A DNA stretch of 58,383 bases from Bradyrhizobium sp. Leo170 (GTDB taxonomy: Bacteria > Pseudomonadota > Alphaproteobacteria > Rhizobiales > Xanthobacteraceae), in contig NZ_PSRR01000013.1 of assembly GCF_004296405.1 (NCBI RefSeq), positions 1-58,383 of the forward strand. Reading direction: 5' to 3'. A model generated the notes under the pieces. That model was not told the DNA's origin and searched no databases. It saw only the letters and a list, made by a program, of their open reading frames with translations. The translations under genes were made by a program, and so were the position numbers. Shown here piece by piece: positions 36,009 through 46,266 of the stretch. Position 1 is the stretch's first letter. Each line of letters starts with the position of its first letter.

Positions 36009-37343
36009 ATGGCTCGCATAAGTCGGCGTGAGCTTCTTAAGCTTTCCGGCGGTGGTGCAGTTGCGGCGAGGACTGGAGGACTGGCGTCAATTCTTGCCCT
36101 GAAGCAGGCGCCCGCCTACGCACAAGCAACGACGATTCATTGGCTGCGCTGGAACGATTTCGTTCCTGCCTCGGACGAAGTGCTCCGCAAGGTGATCGTT
36201 CCCGAATGCGCCAAGGCGCTCGGCATCAAGCTCAACATCGAGATGATCAATGGCAACGACATCCAGGCGCGCACCACATCGGCGATTCAGTCCGGCACCG
36301 GACCGGACGTGATCTGCGCGCTCAACAACTGGGCGCAGCTCTATCCCGAAAGCGTCATCGACGTCAGCGATGTGGCGGAGGAGATCGGCAAGGCGCAGGG
36401 CGGCTTCTACGAGGAATCGCGCGTCGTCGCCAATGACGGCAAGAAATGGATCGCGGTCCCCTGGTGCGTGCTCGGCGCGCAACTGGCGTACCGCAAGTCC
36501 TGGTTCGCGGAGATCGGGTACGAGGCGCCAAAGTTCCCGCAAACCTGGGAGGAATATCGCGAGGCCGGCAAGAAGCTGAAGGCGAAGGGCCGGCCCCTGG
36601 GGCAGACGGTCGGCCACAGCTTCGGCGATCCGCCGACCTATGCCTATCCGTATCTTTGGTCATGGGGCGGCAAGGAGGTCGAGGCGGACGGCAAGACGGT
36701 GACGCTGAACTCCAAGGCGACGGTCGATTCCGTCAAGTTCGCGGTTGGCTTCTGGAACGACGCATATGACGAGGGTGGGCTCGCCTGGGACGACACCAGC
36801 AACAACCGCGCCTTTCTCGCAGGCACGATCAGCTCGACGTTGAACGGCGCCTCGATCTACATCGAGGCCAAGCGCAAGCCCCAAGTCTATCTTACCGAAA
36901 CCGGCACGCCGATGTGGCAGGACATCCTGCACGCGCCGCTGCCCAGGGGCGCCGCCGGCCAGTTCGGCTATCATTTGCCGATGTCGAACATGCTGATGAA
37001 GTATGTGAAGGACCAGAAGGCCGGCAAGGAGTTCCTGCGCTGGATCACCTCCAAACCGGTCTATCAGGCGTGGTTCGATTCGCAGCAGGGCTATTCCGTC
37101 GGGGCGACGACGGTTTGGGAGCAGGATAAGCTCTGGGAGAACGACCCCGTGATGCTGCCCTTCCGGACGGCGGCGCGGGCCGGACGTTTCCCCGGCTACG
37201 CCGGGCCGGCCGACCGCCACGCAGCCGAGGTGCTCAGCAAGTACATCATGGTCGACATGACGGCAAAGGCGATACAGGGCATGCCGGCGCAGGACGCGGT
37301 GAAATGGGCGCACGACGAGGTGGCAAGGATTTATGCAGCTTGA
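36009..37343 (+). CDS. Sugar/polyol ABC transporter, periplasmic binding protein
   Basis: Extracellular solute-binding protein family 1, 444 residues. A Tat-type signal MARISRRELLKLSGGGAV... precedes a cut after AYA. The mature part has GNDIQARTTSAIQSGTGPDV and NNRAFLAGTISSTLNGASIY, features of the group that binds sugars or glycerol phosphate. The ATG at 36009 follows GGGAGGA; a longer frame from 35949 would bury the signal. It is the first gene of a four-gene import operon. Ligand unknown. Confidence 0.9.
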   Translation: MARISRRELLKLSGGGAVAARTGGLASILALKQAPAYAQATTIHWLRWNDFVPASDEVLRKVIVPECAKALGIKLNIEMINGNDIQARTTSAIQSGTGPDVICALNNWAQLYPESVIDVSDVAEEIGKAQGGFYEESRVVANDGKKWIAVPWCVLGAQLAYRKSWFAEIGYEAPKFPQTWEEYREAGKKLKAKGRPLGQTVGHSFGDPPTYAYPYLWSWGGKEVEADGKTVTLNSKATVDSVKFAVGFWNDAYDEGGLAWDDTSNNRAFLAGTISSTLNGASIYIEAKRKPQVYLTETGTPMWQDILHAPLPRGAAGQFGYHLPMSNMLMKYVKDQKAGKEFLRWITSKPVYQAWFDSQQGYSVGATTVWEQDKLWENDPVMLPFRTAARAGRFPGYAGPADRHAAEVLSKYIMVDMTAKAIQGMPAQDAVKWAHDEVARIYAA

Positions 37344-37434
37344 AGCCGCTTCCTCGGCGCGCTAGGTTTCGATCTCGCCTCGGTGCTGCGGCCCGCGGCC
37401 GCAGCGCTCCGGCAGCCGTTCGGAGAACCGCTCG

Positions 37435-38376
37435 ATGGCCGTCGACTCCGTCGTCGCTGCAAGACCCTATGTGTCCGCGCCGCGGCGCGGGCCGGTCACG
37501 CGAGTTCTCGAGAACGAGCGCTGGTTCGCGTTCTTCCTGCTGCTGCCGACCGCAGTGCTGCTCGGCCTCTTCATCGCCTATCCCTTCGTCAAGGGCGTGC
37601 TGCTGGCCGTGACCGACGCCAAGGTCGGCGTGCCCGGAAACTTCGTCGGACTGCAGAACTTCGCGGTGCTGATGAACGACAGCATCTTCCGCGTCGCGGT
37701 CTGGAACACCATCCTCTACACGGCGGTGACGACCGTCTTCAAGCTGGCGCTCGGCTTGTGGCTAGCTCTGCTGCTCAACCGCCATTTCAGGGCAAAGGCC
37801 CTGACCCGCGCCTTCATTCTGCTGCCTTTCATCATCCCGACCGTGCTCTCGACCTTCGCGTGGAAGTGGATGTTCGATCCGACCTTCAGCGTCATCAACT
37901 GGACGCTCTTTCACCTCGGCATCATCCGCACCCGCATCAATTGGCTGGGCGACCCCGGACTTGCGCTGATCTCGGTGATGATCGTCAATATCTGGCGCGG
38001 CGTGCCGTTCTACGCAATCAGCCTGCTCGCCGGATTGCAGACCATCAGTCCGGAGCTGGCCGAGGCGGCCGCGATCGACGGAGCGCGGCCCTGGCAGCGC
38101 TTCCGCTACATCACCTGGCCGCTGCTGCTGCCGGTCACCATGGTCGTCGTGCTGTTCTCGGTGATCCAGACATTCGCCGATTTCCAGCTCGTCTATATCC
38201 TGACCGGCGGCGGACCGGCCAACGCCACGCAGCTCTTCGCCACCTATGCGTATCAGGTCGGCGTCGGCACGGGTCTGTTGGGTGAGGGCGCGGCGATATC
38301 GCTCGCGATGTTCCCGGTGCTGCTCGTCGTCGTCGTCGTGCAGCTCCTCTATATCCGCCGCGTGGAGACACTTTGA
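37435..38376 (+). CDS. Sugar ABC transporter permease (MalF/UgpA type)
   Basis: Inner-membrane permease of 313 residues with six predicted segments. The EAA loop that contacts the ATPase is EAAAIDGARPWQRFRYITWP. An N-terminal cytosolic stretch of about 25 residues precedes the first helix (FFLLLPTAVLLGLFIAYPFV). It overlaps the next permease gene by four bases (ATGA), so they are coupled. Confidence 0.92.
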   Translation: MAVDSVVAARPYVSAPRRGPVTRVLENERWFAFFLLLPTAVLLGLFIAYPFVKGVLLAVTDAKVGVPGNFVGLQNFAVLMNDSIFRVAVWNTILYTAVTTVFKLALGLWLALLLNRHFRAKALTRAFILLPFIIPTVLSTFAWKWMFDPTFSVINWTLFHLGIIRTRINWLGDPGLALISVMIVNIWRGVPFYAISLLAGLQTISPELAEAAAIDGARPWQRFRYITWPLLLPVTMVVVLFSVIQTFADFQLVYILTGGGPANATQLFATYAYQVGVGTGLLGEGAAISLAMFPVLLVVVVVQLLYIRRVETL

Positions 38377-39227
38377 TGATAGAGGGTGCGCGCTGGCGTC
38401 GTTGGGTCTTCTTCAATCTCCCGCTCGCGCTGTTCGTGATCGGGCTCCTCTTCCCGTTCTATTGGATGATGGTGACGACGGTGCGGCCGGACGCCGAGCT
38501 CTATCGTCCCTGGATGGCGCCGAACTACACGCCGTTCTGGACGCTCAATCCGACCCTCGACCATATCCGGTATCTCCTGGACGAGACGCTGTTCAGCCGG
38601 TGGATGCTGAACACCTTCTTCATCTCGGTGCTTGCCACGGTGATCTCGCTTTTCTGCGGGCTGCTGGCCGGCTACGCGCTCTCCCGGCTCAAATTTCCGT
38701 TCGCCGGCAGCCTCGGCACCGGAATCTTCATCACCTATCTCGTGCCGCAGACGCTGTTGTTCATCCCGCTCGCCGATATCATCCGCAACTTCCGCCTCGG
38801 CGATACGCCCTGGGCGCTCGTTCTCACATACCCCACCTTCCTCATCCCCTTCTGCACCTGGCTGCTGATGGGCTACTTCAAGGCGATCCCGCGTGAGCTC
38901 GAGGAATGCGCACGCATCGACGGCGCGACGCGTTGGCAGGCGATGGTCTACATCGTCTTCCCGGTCGCCGTGCCGGGCATCCTCTCGGCCGGAATCTTCG
39001 CCTTCACGCTGTCGTGGAACGAGTTCATCTATGCCCTCGTCTTCCTGTCCTCGCCGGAGCAGAAGACGGTCTCCGTCGGCATCACCTCGGAGCTTGTCCG
39101 CGGCGACGTGTTCTACTGGGGCTCGCTGATGGCCGGCGCGCTTCTCGGTTCGGTACCGGTGGCGCTGATCTATTCCTTCTTCGTCGAGTACTACGTCGCC
39201 GGCATCACCGGGTCCGTCAAAGGGTGA
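38373..39227 (+). CDS. Sugar ABC transporter permease (MalG/UgpE type)
   Basis: Second permease, 284 residues, six predicted segments. EAA loop: EECARIDGATRWQAMVYIVF, then PVAVPGILSAGIFAFTLSWN, typical of the MalG branch. It starts inside the end of the first permease and is followed by the ATPase gene 15 bases later. Confidence 0.92.
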   Translation: MMIEGARWRRWVFFNLPLALFVIGLLFPFYWMMVTTVRPDAELYRPWMAPNYTPFWTLNPTLDHIRYLLDETLFSRWMLNTFFISVLATVISLFCGLLAGYALSRLKFPFAGSLGTGIFITYLVPQTLLFIPLADIIRNFRLGDTPWALVLTYPTFLIPFCTWLLMGYFKAIPRELEECARIDGATRWQAMVYIVFPVAVPGILSAGIFAFTLSWNEFIYALVFLSSPEQKTVSVGITSELVRGDVFYWGSLMAGALLGSVPVALIYSFFVEYYVAGITGSVKG

Positions 39228-39242
39228 GGCAAAGGGTGAGCC

Positions 39243-40334
<1,092 letters not shown>

Positions 40335-40535
40335 GGTTTTTCACATTGGCGTGCTCGGGATGGGGTCGTGTTACTCAAGCGTCCCGGCCGCCGATGGTGT
40401 TGGACCAATAGCCGCGGCGGACTGCGGCTTGGAGAGGTGCTGCTTCAGCCGCGTGATTCCTTCCGGCGCCCAGTCGCGAACGTCCGTCACCTCGATCCAT
40501 GCGTCGATGTAGTGCGCCGGGGCGTAGACGTGGCC

Positions 40536-42089
40536 CTAGCCGATCGGCGCCTCGGTTGCCATGAGCATGTCCAGCATCAATTGGAAAAGAGTTACGACCG
40601 GGTACCAGCGCAATTGCGGCGACACGTCCGGGCCGCGCGGCGGCTGCATCCAGTCCGGTTCGCGATAGAGGCTGCGATAGTCGAAAAAGGTCGCCGGATC
40701 GCTTGCATATTGGAGGTAGACGATCCTCACCGGTCCCCACGGGGCATTCGGACCTGGGGGCTCGGCAGCCTCTCCGTGCTGATTCATGAACCGCACGAAC
40801 GATCCATCGCGAAAGCGGGGAAGCCAGGCGGGCGACCCGGGGTTCCGATGGTCGGTGAGCCAGCGCCAGAGCCTGCTCGAATAGGGCGGCCCGCTCCAGA
40901 GCGCGCCATCGAAAGGGTCGCCCATCACTTCGATCAGGTCCGTCGACTGTTCGGAATTCGTGGCGCCAAGACTGATACCGTGGAGATAAAGCCTCGGCCG
41001 GTTTCCCCTCGGAAGCGTGGTCCAATATCCATAGATCTCCTTGAAGAGGGCGCGCGCGACTTCAGCGCCATAGCCTGGGGCCACGAGCAGGTATAGCCAA
41101 CTGGCAAGATAGGAGTATTGCAGAGCAACGCTCGCCACGTCACCGTCGTGCAGATATTCGACGCTGTCGATCGCCGCCGGGTCAACCCAGCCGGTGCCGG
41201 TCGGAGTTACCACAATAAGCACGGATCGTTCGAACCCGCCGACGCGCTTTAGTTCTTCCAGTGCAAGCTTGGCGCGCCGTTCCGGCGTGGCCGCCGAGCG
41301 TAGTCCGACATAGGCGCGAATGGGCTCGAGCGCTCGCCTGCCCGACAAAGTGCTTATGTCTTCGCGGGTTGGCCCCGAGGAGATGAACTCTCGACCCGCC
41401 CGCCCGAGCTTGTCCCAGGCGAGCAGGGAAGCGTTGCTTCCGGTCTTCAAAGGGTCTGTGGGCGGCGGAGTCTCCGGTTCGATCCTCGCGTCGTATTCCC
41501 GGAAGGACGCCTCTGCGACGTGCAGGACCGCGCGGAAGAGGACTCCATTGATAACCGACCAAAACAGCGCAACCGCCGCGATGACGCCGATGACGTTAGA
41601 CACCCGTCCTGGCAGGAAACGATTAACGCTTGTCGCGACAAAGCGGAGCGTCAGTCGGAAGAGCCGCGCGAGCGCGATCAGGATTGCGAAAACACTCAGC
41701 GCAATCAGGCTGACCTCGAGTGGATGCACCGTGTCGACCGGCTCGAGTTTCATCAACTCACGGATTGAATTCTGCCATTGCGCCATCTGCGAGAGGGAGA
41801 TGATCGCGACGATCGCGCAACCGGTGGCGGCAGCGAGCTTGACGACGCGCAGGAAGCGGCCAGTGAGTTGCACAAGCTCCATATAGTCCCAAAGCCAAAC
41901 GCCAAATACGCCGATGCCGTATCCGGCCGCAAGAGAGCATCCAGAAAGCACGCCCTGCGTCAAAAAGGTCCGCGGCAACAGCGTCGGCGTCAGAGAGGCA
42001 GCAAAAAACAGCGTTCCAATGAGAACGCCGCCGGTAGAGAATGAAGGCCACAGCCTTCTCTTTATGGCTGGGGATCGATTGGTGACCAT
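40536..42089 (-). CDS. Membrane alpha/beta-hydrolase (Abhydrolase_9 type), probably cut short by TAG
   Basis: A 517-residue protein with about five membrane segments in the first 200 residues and a C-terminal hydrolase part. The nucleophile region is RPRLYLHGISLGATNSEQ (Gly-Ile-Ser-Leu-Gly). Other family features are LIVVTPTGTGWVDPAA and VRIVYLQYASDPATFF. The frame ends at TAG (40536-40538) after ATEAPIG, yet the same frame continues with GHVYAPAHYIDAWIEVTDV, which looks like the normal end of the family, to a TAA at 40371. So the gene was probably 572 residues long. Function of the family is poorly known; a lipid-type substrate is an inference. Confidence 0.78.
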   Translation of the reverse strand: MVTNRSPAIKRRLWPSFSTGGVLIGTLFFAASLTPTLLPRTFLTQGVLSGCSLAAGYGIGVFGVWLWDYMELVQLTGRFLRVVKLAAATGCAIVAIISLSQMAQWQNSIRELMKLEPVDTVHPLEVSLIALSVFAILIALARLFRLTLRFVATSVNRFLPGRVSNVIGVIAAVALFWSVINGVLFRAVLHVAEASFREYDARIEPETPPPTDPLKTGSNASLLAWDKLGRAGREFISSGPTREDISTLSGRRALEPIRAYVGLRSAATPERRAKLALEELKRVGGFERSVLIVVTPTGTGWVDPAAIDSVEYLHDGDVASVALQYSYLASWLYLLVAPGYGAEVARALFKEIYGYWTTLPRGNRPRLYLHGISLGATNSEQSTDLIEVMGDPFDGALWSGPPYSSRLWRWLTDHRNPGSPAWLPRFRDGSFVRFMNQHGEAAEPPGPNAPWGPVRIVYLQYASDPATFFDYRSLYREPDWMQPPRGPDVSPQLRWYPVVTLFQLMLDMLMATEAPIG

Positions 42090-42169
42090 CGTGCTGCGAG
42101 CGAAGTGTGGTCAGAAAGCGCTGTTGAACGGATTGCAACAGCATCGCAAGCATGCCGCATACTGACACG

Positions 42170-42617
42170 AGTGTTTAGCCGAAGGATCGTCGGCCCGGAC
42201 GGTATCCTTCGTGTGGCAAACCGCCTTCGAAGAGCATGACGCCCTCCTTGCTGGTTAATCGTCAACCTTCTGCGCGGCGCGCGTTGGCCACTACTAGCAT
42301 TTTTGTGCCAGCTCGTACACAACTGGGTTGTATGACTATTCGCCAGATCGCCTTGACAGGCTGGTATTGATGGCTGCGCCGACGCCCCCGTTGGATCATT
42401 GTTGGGCGCTACGCTGCCAGAGGCTCGCCCTGGCGCCACCCGCGATCATCATCCCGCAGGCATCAGGCGAAGAGGTCGCGGAACCGACAGCAGGAGGGAA
42501 CACGCGACACGATCCCGTCGTATTGCAAGGTAGGCAATTGACGAGCCGGCCAGCCTGAGGACAATTGATCACGTGCGCAAACGAGTGCGGATCTCTTGAG
42601 CCGTATGGTGATGAAAC
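42170..42617. other. Intergenic region without a recognised gene
   Basis: About 450 bases between the hydrolase and the stress-protein gene. Short open frames on both strands lack a start signal and have no recognisable content. No hairpin terminator or repeat of the local families is seen. Confidence 0.5.
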
Positions 42618-43454
42618 ATGAAGGACATACTCGTTTTCCTTTCTCCCTCGCGCAGAGATGACCTCTCGAGCGGAGCGCATTGTGCGATCGCCCTGGCTCG
42701 CACGCATGGGGCGCATCTATCTGCATTGATTGCAGATGTGGAAACCGACCTCCGCGACTTGCCGCCTGAACCGGACATTCGGCAAGTGGAGAGGGCTGGC
42801 GCCAAGCCGGCAACGTCAAGTGAACGGGTGGCACGAACGGCGGAACTCGTTCAGTCCGCTGCGACGGACGCAAACGTATCATGTGACATTCTGCAGACCG
42901 AAAACCAGCCCGTCTCGCTTCGCGAACGAATGATCCATTGCACCCAGGTGCACGACGTCCTGATTATCGATGCGCGCGGGCCGCTCGATTCGCCCCGCAA
43001 AGAACTCGTCGAGGCAGCTCTGTTTGCGAGTGGTCGGCCAATTGTCTTCGTGCCACCAAACACCCCTGTACTCGCAAAAGGCCGGATTGTCGTTGCATGG
43101 GACGGAACACGCTCGGCGGTTCGTGCAGTGCGCGATGCTTTGCCCCTTCTCGCTCAGTCGCGTGAGGTACTCGTCGTATCGGTCATTGACGACAAGCTGT
43201 TTCCGATACCTCATTCTGGAGACGCACTCTGCCGCTATCTGGCGCGGTGGCATGTTGATGCCAAGTTCGGCACGATCCATCGTGAGACTTTGAACATTGG
43301 CGCGAGCCTTCTGGCCTATGCGCAGCAAGCAGACGCGGATCTGCTTGTGATGGGCGCGTTCGCACATGGATTCGAGCGCGAGCTGATGCTCGGTAGCGCA
43401 ACGCGAGATGTCTTCAACGCGAGGATCGAGATTCCCGTACTCTTATCGCACTAG
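42618..43454 (+). CDS. Universal stress protein, two-domain
   Basis: A 278-residue cytosolic protein with two UspA folds. The second carries the nucleotide-binding pattern: VVAWDGTRSAVRAVRDALPL and then LLVMGAFAHGFERELMLGSA, close to the G-2x-G-9x-G(S/T) motif. The first fold is degenerate (KDILVFLSPSRRDDLSSGAH). Such proteins help survival in starvation or low oxygen. Upstream there is a lone TTGAT half site but no full FNR box. Confidence 0.87.
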   Translation: MKDILVFLSPSRRDDLSSGAHCAIALARTHGAHLSALIADVETDLRDLPPEPDIRQVERAGAKPATSSERVARTAELVQSAATDANVSCDILQTENQPVSLRERMIHCTQVHDVLIIDARGPLDSPRKELVEAALFASGRPIVFVPPNTPVLAKGRIVVAWDGTRSAVRAVRDALPLLAQSREVLVVSVIDDKLFPIPHSGDALCRYLARWHVDAKFGTIHRETLNIGASLLAYAQQADADLLVMGAFAHGFERELMLGSATRDVFNARIEIPVLLSH

Positions 43455-43520
43455 TTTGCAGCGACGGCGCCGCCTGCGCGCGCGACATCCATCCTTCATG
43501 CGGCCCTGCTGCTGGCTACA

Positions 43521-43640
43521 CTAGAACTTGGCAAACACATTGACGCGACCATCCTGCGTCGCGCCGTGGAAGCGGTCTTCGTAGCCAGTGACGCTGACGA
43601 AGCCGGGGACTGGAAACCACGAATTTGTCGGTGAACTGAA
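43521..43640 (-). pseudogene. Remnant of an outer-membrane beta-barrel C-terminus
   Basis: On the minus strand a frame ends GFVSVTGYEDRFHGATQDGR then VNVFAKF and a stop, i.e. beta-strands closing with a terminal Phe, as in porin-type proteins. Just upstream FQFTDKFVVSS is in another frame, so even the fragment is shifted. No start or signal remains. Called from sequence pattern only. Confidence 0.35.
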
Positions 43641-43789
43641 AGCGAGCGGGTCAAACGCTGCCCGTTCAACTCCTGGCGGGGATGTTGGATCGTGACAAAC
43701 GTAGCCATCTAAGTGTTGCGAAGCGCGCGATCACGGCGTCTCCTCATGCGGAAGAGCGCGCGCCCGAGGCTGGCGTGTACCGGAGTGGT

Positions 43790-45547
43790 ATGATGATAAA
43801 CATACAATGGATGGCTCTGCTCCTGGCTATGGTCGCGGGCGGGGCGCATGCGGCGACGCCGTTGGCGCTCGAGGCGCGGAACGGGATGGTTGTGAGTTCG
43901 CAACACTTCGCGTCTGAGGCAGGCCTGGAGATCCTGAAGGCCGGCGGCAACGCCATCGATGCGGCTGTCGCCGTAGGCTACGCCGAGGCGGTCGTGAATC
44001 CGTGTTGCGGCAATATTGGTGGCGGCGGGTTTATGCTGGTGCAGTTGGCCGATGGTCGTGACCGGTTCATCAATTTCCGCGAAACTGCGCCGCTAGCGGC
44101 GAGCGAAAAGATGTATCTCGACATCAGCGGCAATCCGATTCCGGGCGCTAGCCGGTCTGGCTACAAGGCGGTTGCTATCCCGGGCACGGTCAAGGGGCTG
44201 GATGCCGCTCTGACCGAATATGGGACGATGTCGCGCGCCGAGGTGATGGCGCCCGCGATCCGGCTTGCCCGCGATGGGTTTGTGCTGACCCGCGCTGACA
44301 CCGACATCATGGATTATACGGCAGGTCGGTTTCACAATGACCCGGCGGTCGCAGGCATCTTTCTGCGCCACGACGGAAGTAACCTCCAGCCGGGCGACAG
44401 GTTGGTGCAGACAGATCTGGCGGTGACGCTCGAAGCGATCGCCAAGGACGGGCCGGACGCCCTCTACACCGGCCGAATCCCGGCTGCGGTCGAGGCTGCG
44501 TCGAAGGCAGGCGGCGGAATCCTTACAGCCGATGATTTTGCTCATTACAAGATCACCGAGACAGAGCCGCTGCACTGTACCTATCGCGGCTACGTCTTCG
44601 CCTCGGCGCCGCCACCGAGCTCAGGCGGCACGACGCTGTGCGAGATCCTGAATGTTCTCGAAGGCTACGACATGGCGGCGCTTGGTTTTCACTCGGCTGC
44701 CTCGATCCATGTCATGGCCGAGGCTATGCGTTATGCCTATCTCGACCGCAATACGTATTTGGGCGATCCCGATTTCGTTAGAAATCCTGTTGATCGGCTA
44801 TTGTCCAAGCACTATGCGGCAGCCATCCGAGCCAAAATTCTGCCCGACAAGGCGACGCCTTCAGCGGAGCTGCGGCCCGGACTCGAACAGCATGAACAAG
44901 GCGATACCACGCACTACTCGGTCATCGATCACGCCGGCAACGCTGTCTCTGTCACCTACACGCTCAACGGTCTGTTCGGCGCAGCGGTGATGGCGCCGGG
45001 CACTGGTTTCGTCCTGAATGACGAGATGGATGACTTCACTATCAAGCGCGGCGTGCCGAATATGTACGGGCTGGTGCAGGACCAGGCGAATCTCATCGCG
45101 CCGAATAAGCGCCCGCTGTCATCAATGGCCCCGACGCTGATCACCCGGAACGGCAAAATCTTTGCGGCGCTCGGCAGCCCAGGCGGCCCGCGCATCATCA
45201 CCATTACGCTTGAGGCGGCACTCAACATCATCGATTACGGCATGGAGCCGCGGCAGGCAGTTGATGCGCCCCGGCTGCATCTTCAAGGGCTGCCTGATGA
45301 ACTCGACTACGAGCCGTATGCGATCTCACCTGACACCGCAAAGCTGCTTCGTGAGATGGGCTACAAACTGGTCGAACAGACGCCGTGGGGAGCGGCTGAG
45401 CTCATCGCGATCGGTCCTCCCGATGGCGGCGTTGCCGGTCCGCGCTCGTCCGGCAATGATGCCGCGCGGAGCGGCAGGATGCGGCCCGGCTATTTCTATG
45501 GCGCCCATGATGATCGCCGACCGGCCGGCAGTGCCGCGGGAGACTAG
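43790..45547 (+). CDS. ggt: Gamma-glutamyltransferase
   Basis: Periplasmic enzyme transferring or hydrolysing the gamma-glutamyl group of glutathione; 585 residues. A signal peptide (MMINIQWMALLLAMVAGGAHA) fixes the start at 43790. The proenzyme cuts itself before the catalytic Thr, seen as QGDTTHYSVIDHAGNAVSVT (Thr about residue 373). Other landmarks are GGNAIDAAVAVGYAEAVVNP, NIGGGGFML and PLSSMAPTLI. The C-terminus is a little longer than usual and Pro/Arg-rich. No glutathione uptake genes lie beside it; the remnant ATPase follows after about 55 bases. Confidence 0.94.
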   Translation: MMINIQWMALLLAMVAGGAHAATPLALEARNGMVVSSQHFASEAGLEILKAGGNAIDAAVAVGYAEAVVNPCCGNIGGGGFMLVQLADGRDRFINFRETAPLAASEKMYLDISGNPIPGASRSGYKAVAIPGTVKGLDAALTEYGTMSRAEVMAPAIRLARDGFVLTRADTDIMDYTAGRFHNDPAVAGIFLRHDGSNLQPGDRLVQTDLAVTLEAIAKDGPDALYTGRIPAAVEAASKAGGGILTADDFAHYKITETEPLHCTYRGYVFASAPPPSSGGTTLCEILNVLEGYDMAALGFHSAASIHVMAEAMRYAYLDRNTYLGDPDFVRNPVDRLLSKHYAAAIRAKILPDKATPSAELRPGLEQHEQGDTTHYSVIDHAGNAVSVTYTLNGLFGAAVMAPGTGFVLNDEMDDFTIKRGVPNMYGLVQDQANLIAPNKRPLSSMAPTLITRNGKIFAALGSPGGPRIITITLEAALNIIDYGMEPRQAVDAPRLHLQGLPDELDYEPYAISPDTAKLLREMGYKLVEQTPWGAAELIAIGPPDGGVAGPRSSGNDAARSGRMRPGYFYGAHDDRRPAGSAAGD

Positions 45548-45601
45548 ATCGACGTTTCGAAAGGTCGCGACCGATGAATCGTTGAGCAGGACACCAGCAG
45601 C

Positions 45602-46045
45602 GTGAAGGCTGCGGCCGAAATCCTTGGCATCGAGGAACAACTGCAACGCAAGCCGCGGCAGCTCTCCGGCGGCCAGCCGCAGCGCGTCGCCTTGGGCCGC
45701 GCCATCGTTCGACATCCGCAGGTGTTCCTGTTCGACGAGCCGCTATCGAATCTCGACGCCAAGCTGCTCCGGTCGTATATGGGAGAGAACGTCACGCTCG
45801 GAATCCGCCCGGAGGATCTGCATGTCGCATCCGACAGCGACGCGGCGGGCCTCAGCTTCGATGCTGTGGTCGAGGTCATCGAGAAGCTCGGCTCCCAGAT
45901 TCTCTCGGACGTCAGGGTCGGCCCCAACACGATGGTGGCCGCAGTGGATCCGACCATCAAAGCAAAAGTCCGCGACCGGCTTCGCCTCGCGCTGAATCCC
46001 GATCGGCTGTACTTCTTTGACCGTGTATCGCAGGCGGCGATCTGA
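45602..46045 (+). pseudogene. Truncated duplicate of the UgpC/MalK-type ATPase
   Basis: The sequence aligns base for base with 39582-39747 of the intact ATPase, then jumps to 40056-40334. It thus lacks the first 113 residues (with Walker A) and has an internal 309-base deletion that keeps the frame and removes the H-loop. It keeps [15 protein letters not shown] and [15 protein letters not shown]. The junction shares a short match (CTGC/CTCC). Without Walker A it cannot bind ATP. Many differences from the intact copy are silent, so the duplicate was once functional or came from a related operon. Confidence 0.88.
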
Positions 46046-46075
46046 CGGTTTTTCTTGCGTTAGAGCATGATCCAA

Positions 46076-46170
46076 TCAGGTGGAATTGCAGCCGCGATGA
46101 ACGCTGCGCTCCCTCTCCCGCTTGCGGGAGAGGGTCTGGAGAGGGCTCTCCGCGAAGGGACTCTTCGTGT
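46076..46170. repeat. Intergenic hairpin region after the remnant ATPase
   Basis: A fragment of family C (TAGAGCATGATCC at 46062) is followed by CTCTCCCGCTTGCGGGAGAG, a clean hairpin at about 46113-46133, and a second GAGAGGGCTCTC near 46139. Nothing coding is seen up to 46266. Confidence 0.5.
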
Positions 46171-46266
46171 GGAGAGAGCGCCATAGCCGAAGCGATGGTG
46201 GCCGAAATGGTCACTTGCGCTCGTCGCGTCTTAGGCATTAGGCGTTCGAGCGAGGTTTCGACGGCG

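Noticed and set aside
42328..42558. Open frame of 76 residues in the gap before the stress-protein gene
   Set aside because: No ribosome site, no conserved content, and an uneven composition.
42565..42590. FNR-type site before the universal stress protein
   Set aside because: TTGAT is present, but the matching half (ATCAA) is not at the right spacing; CAA lies ten bases after TTG instead of eight.
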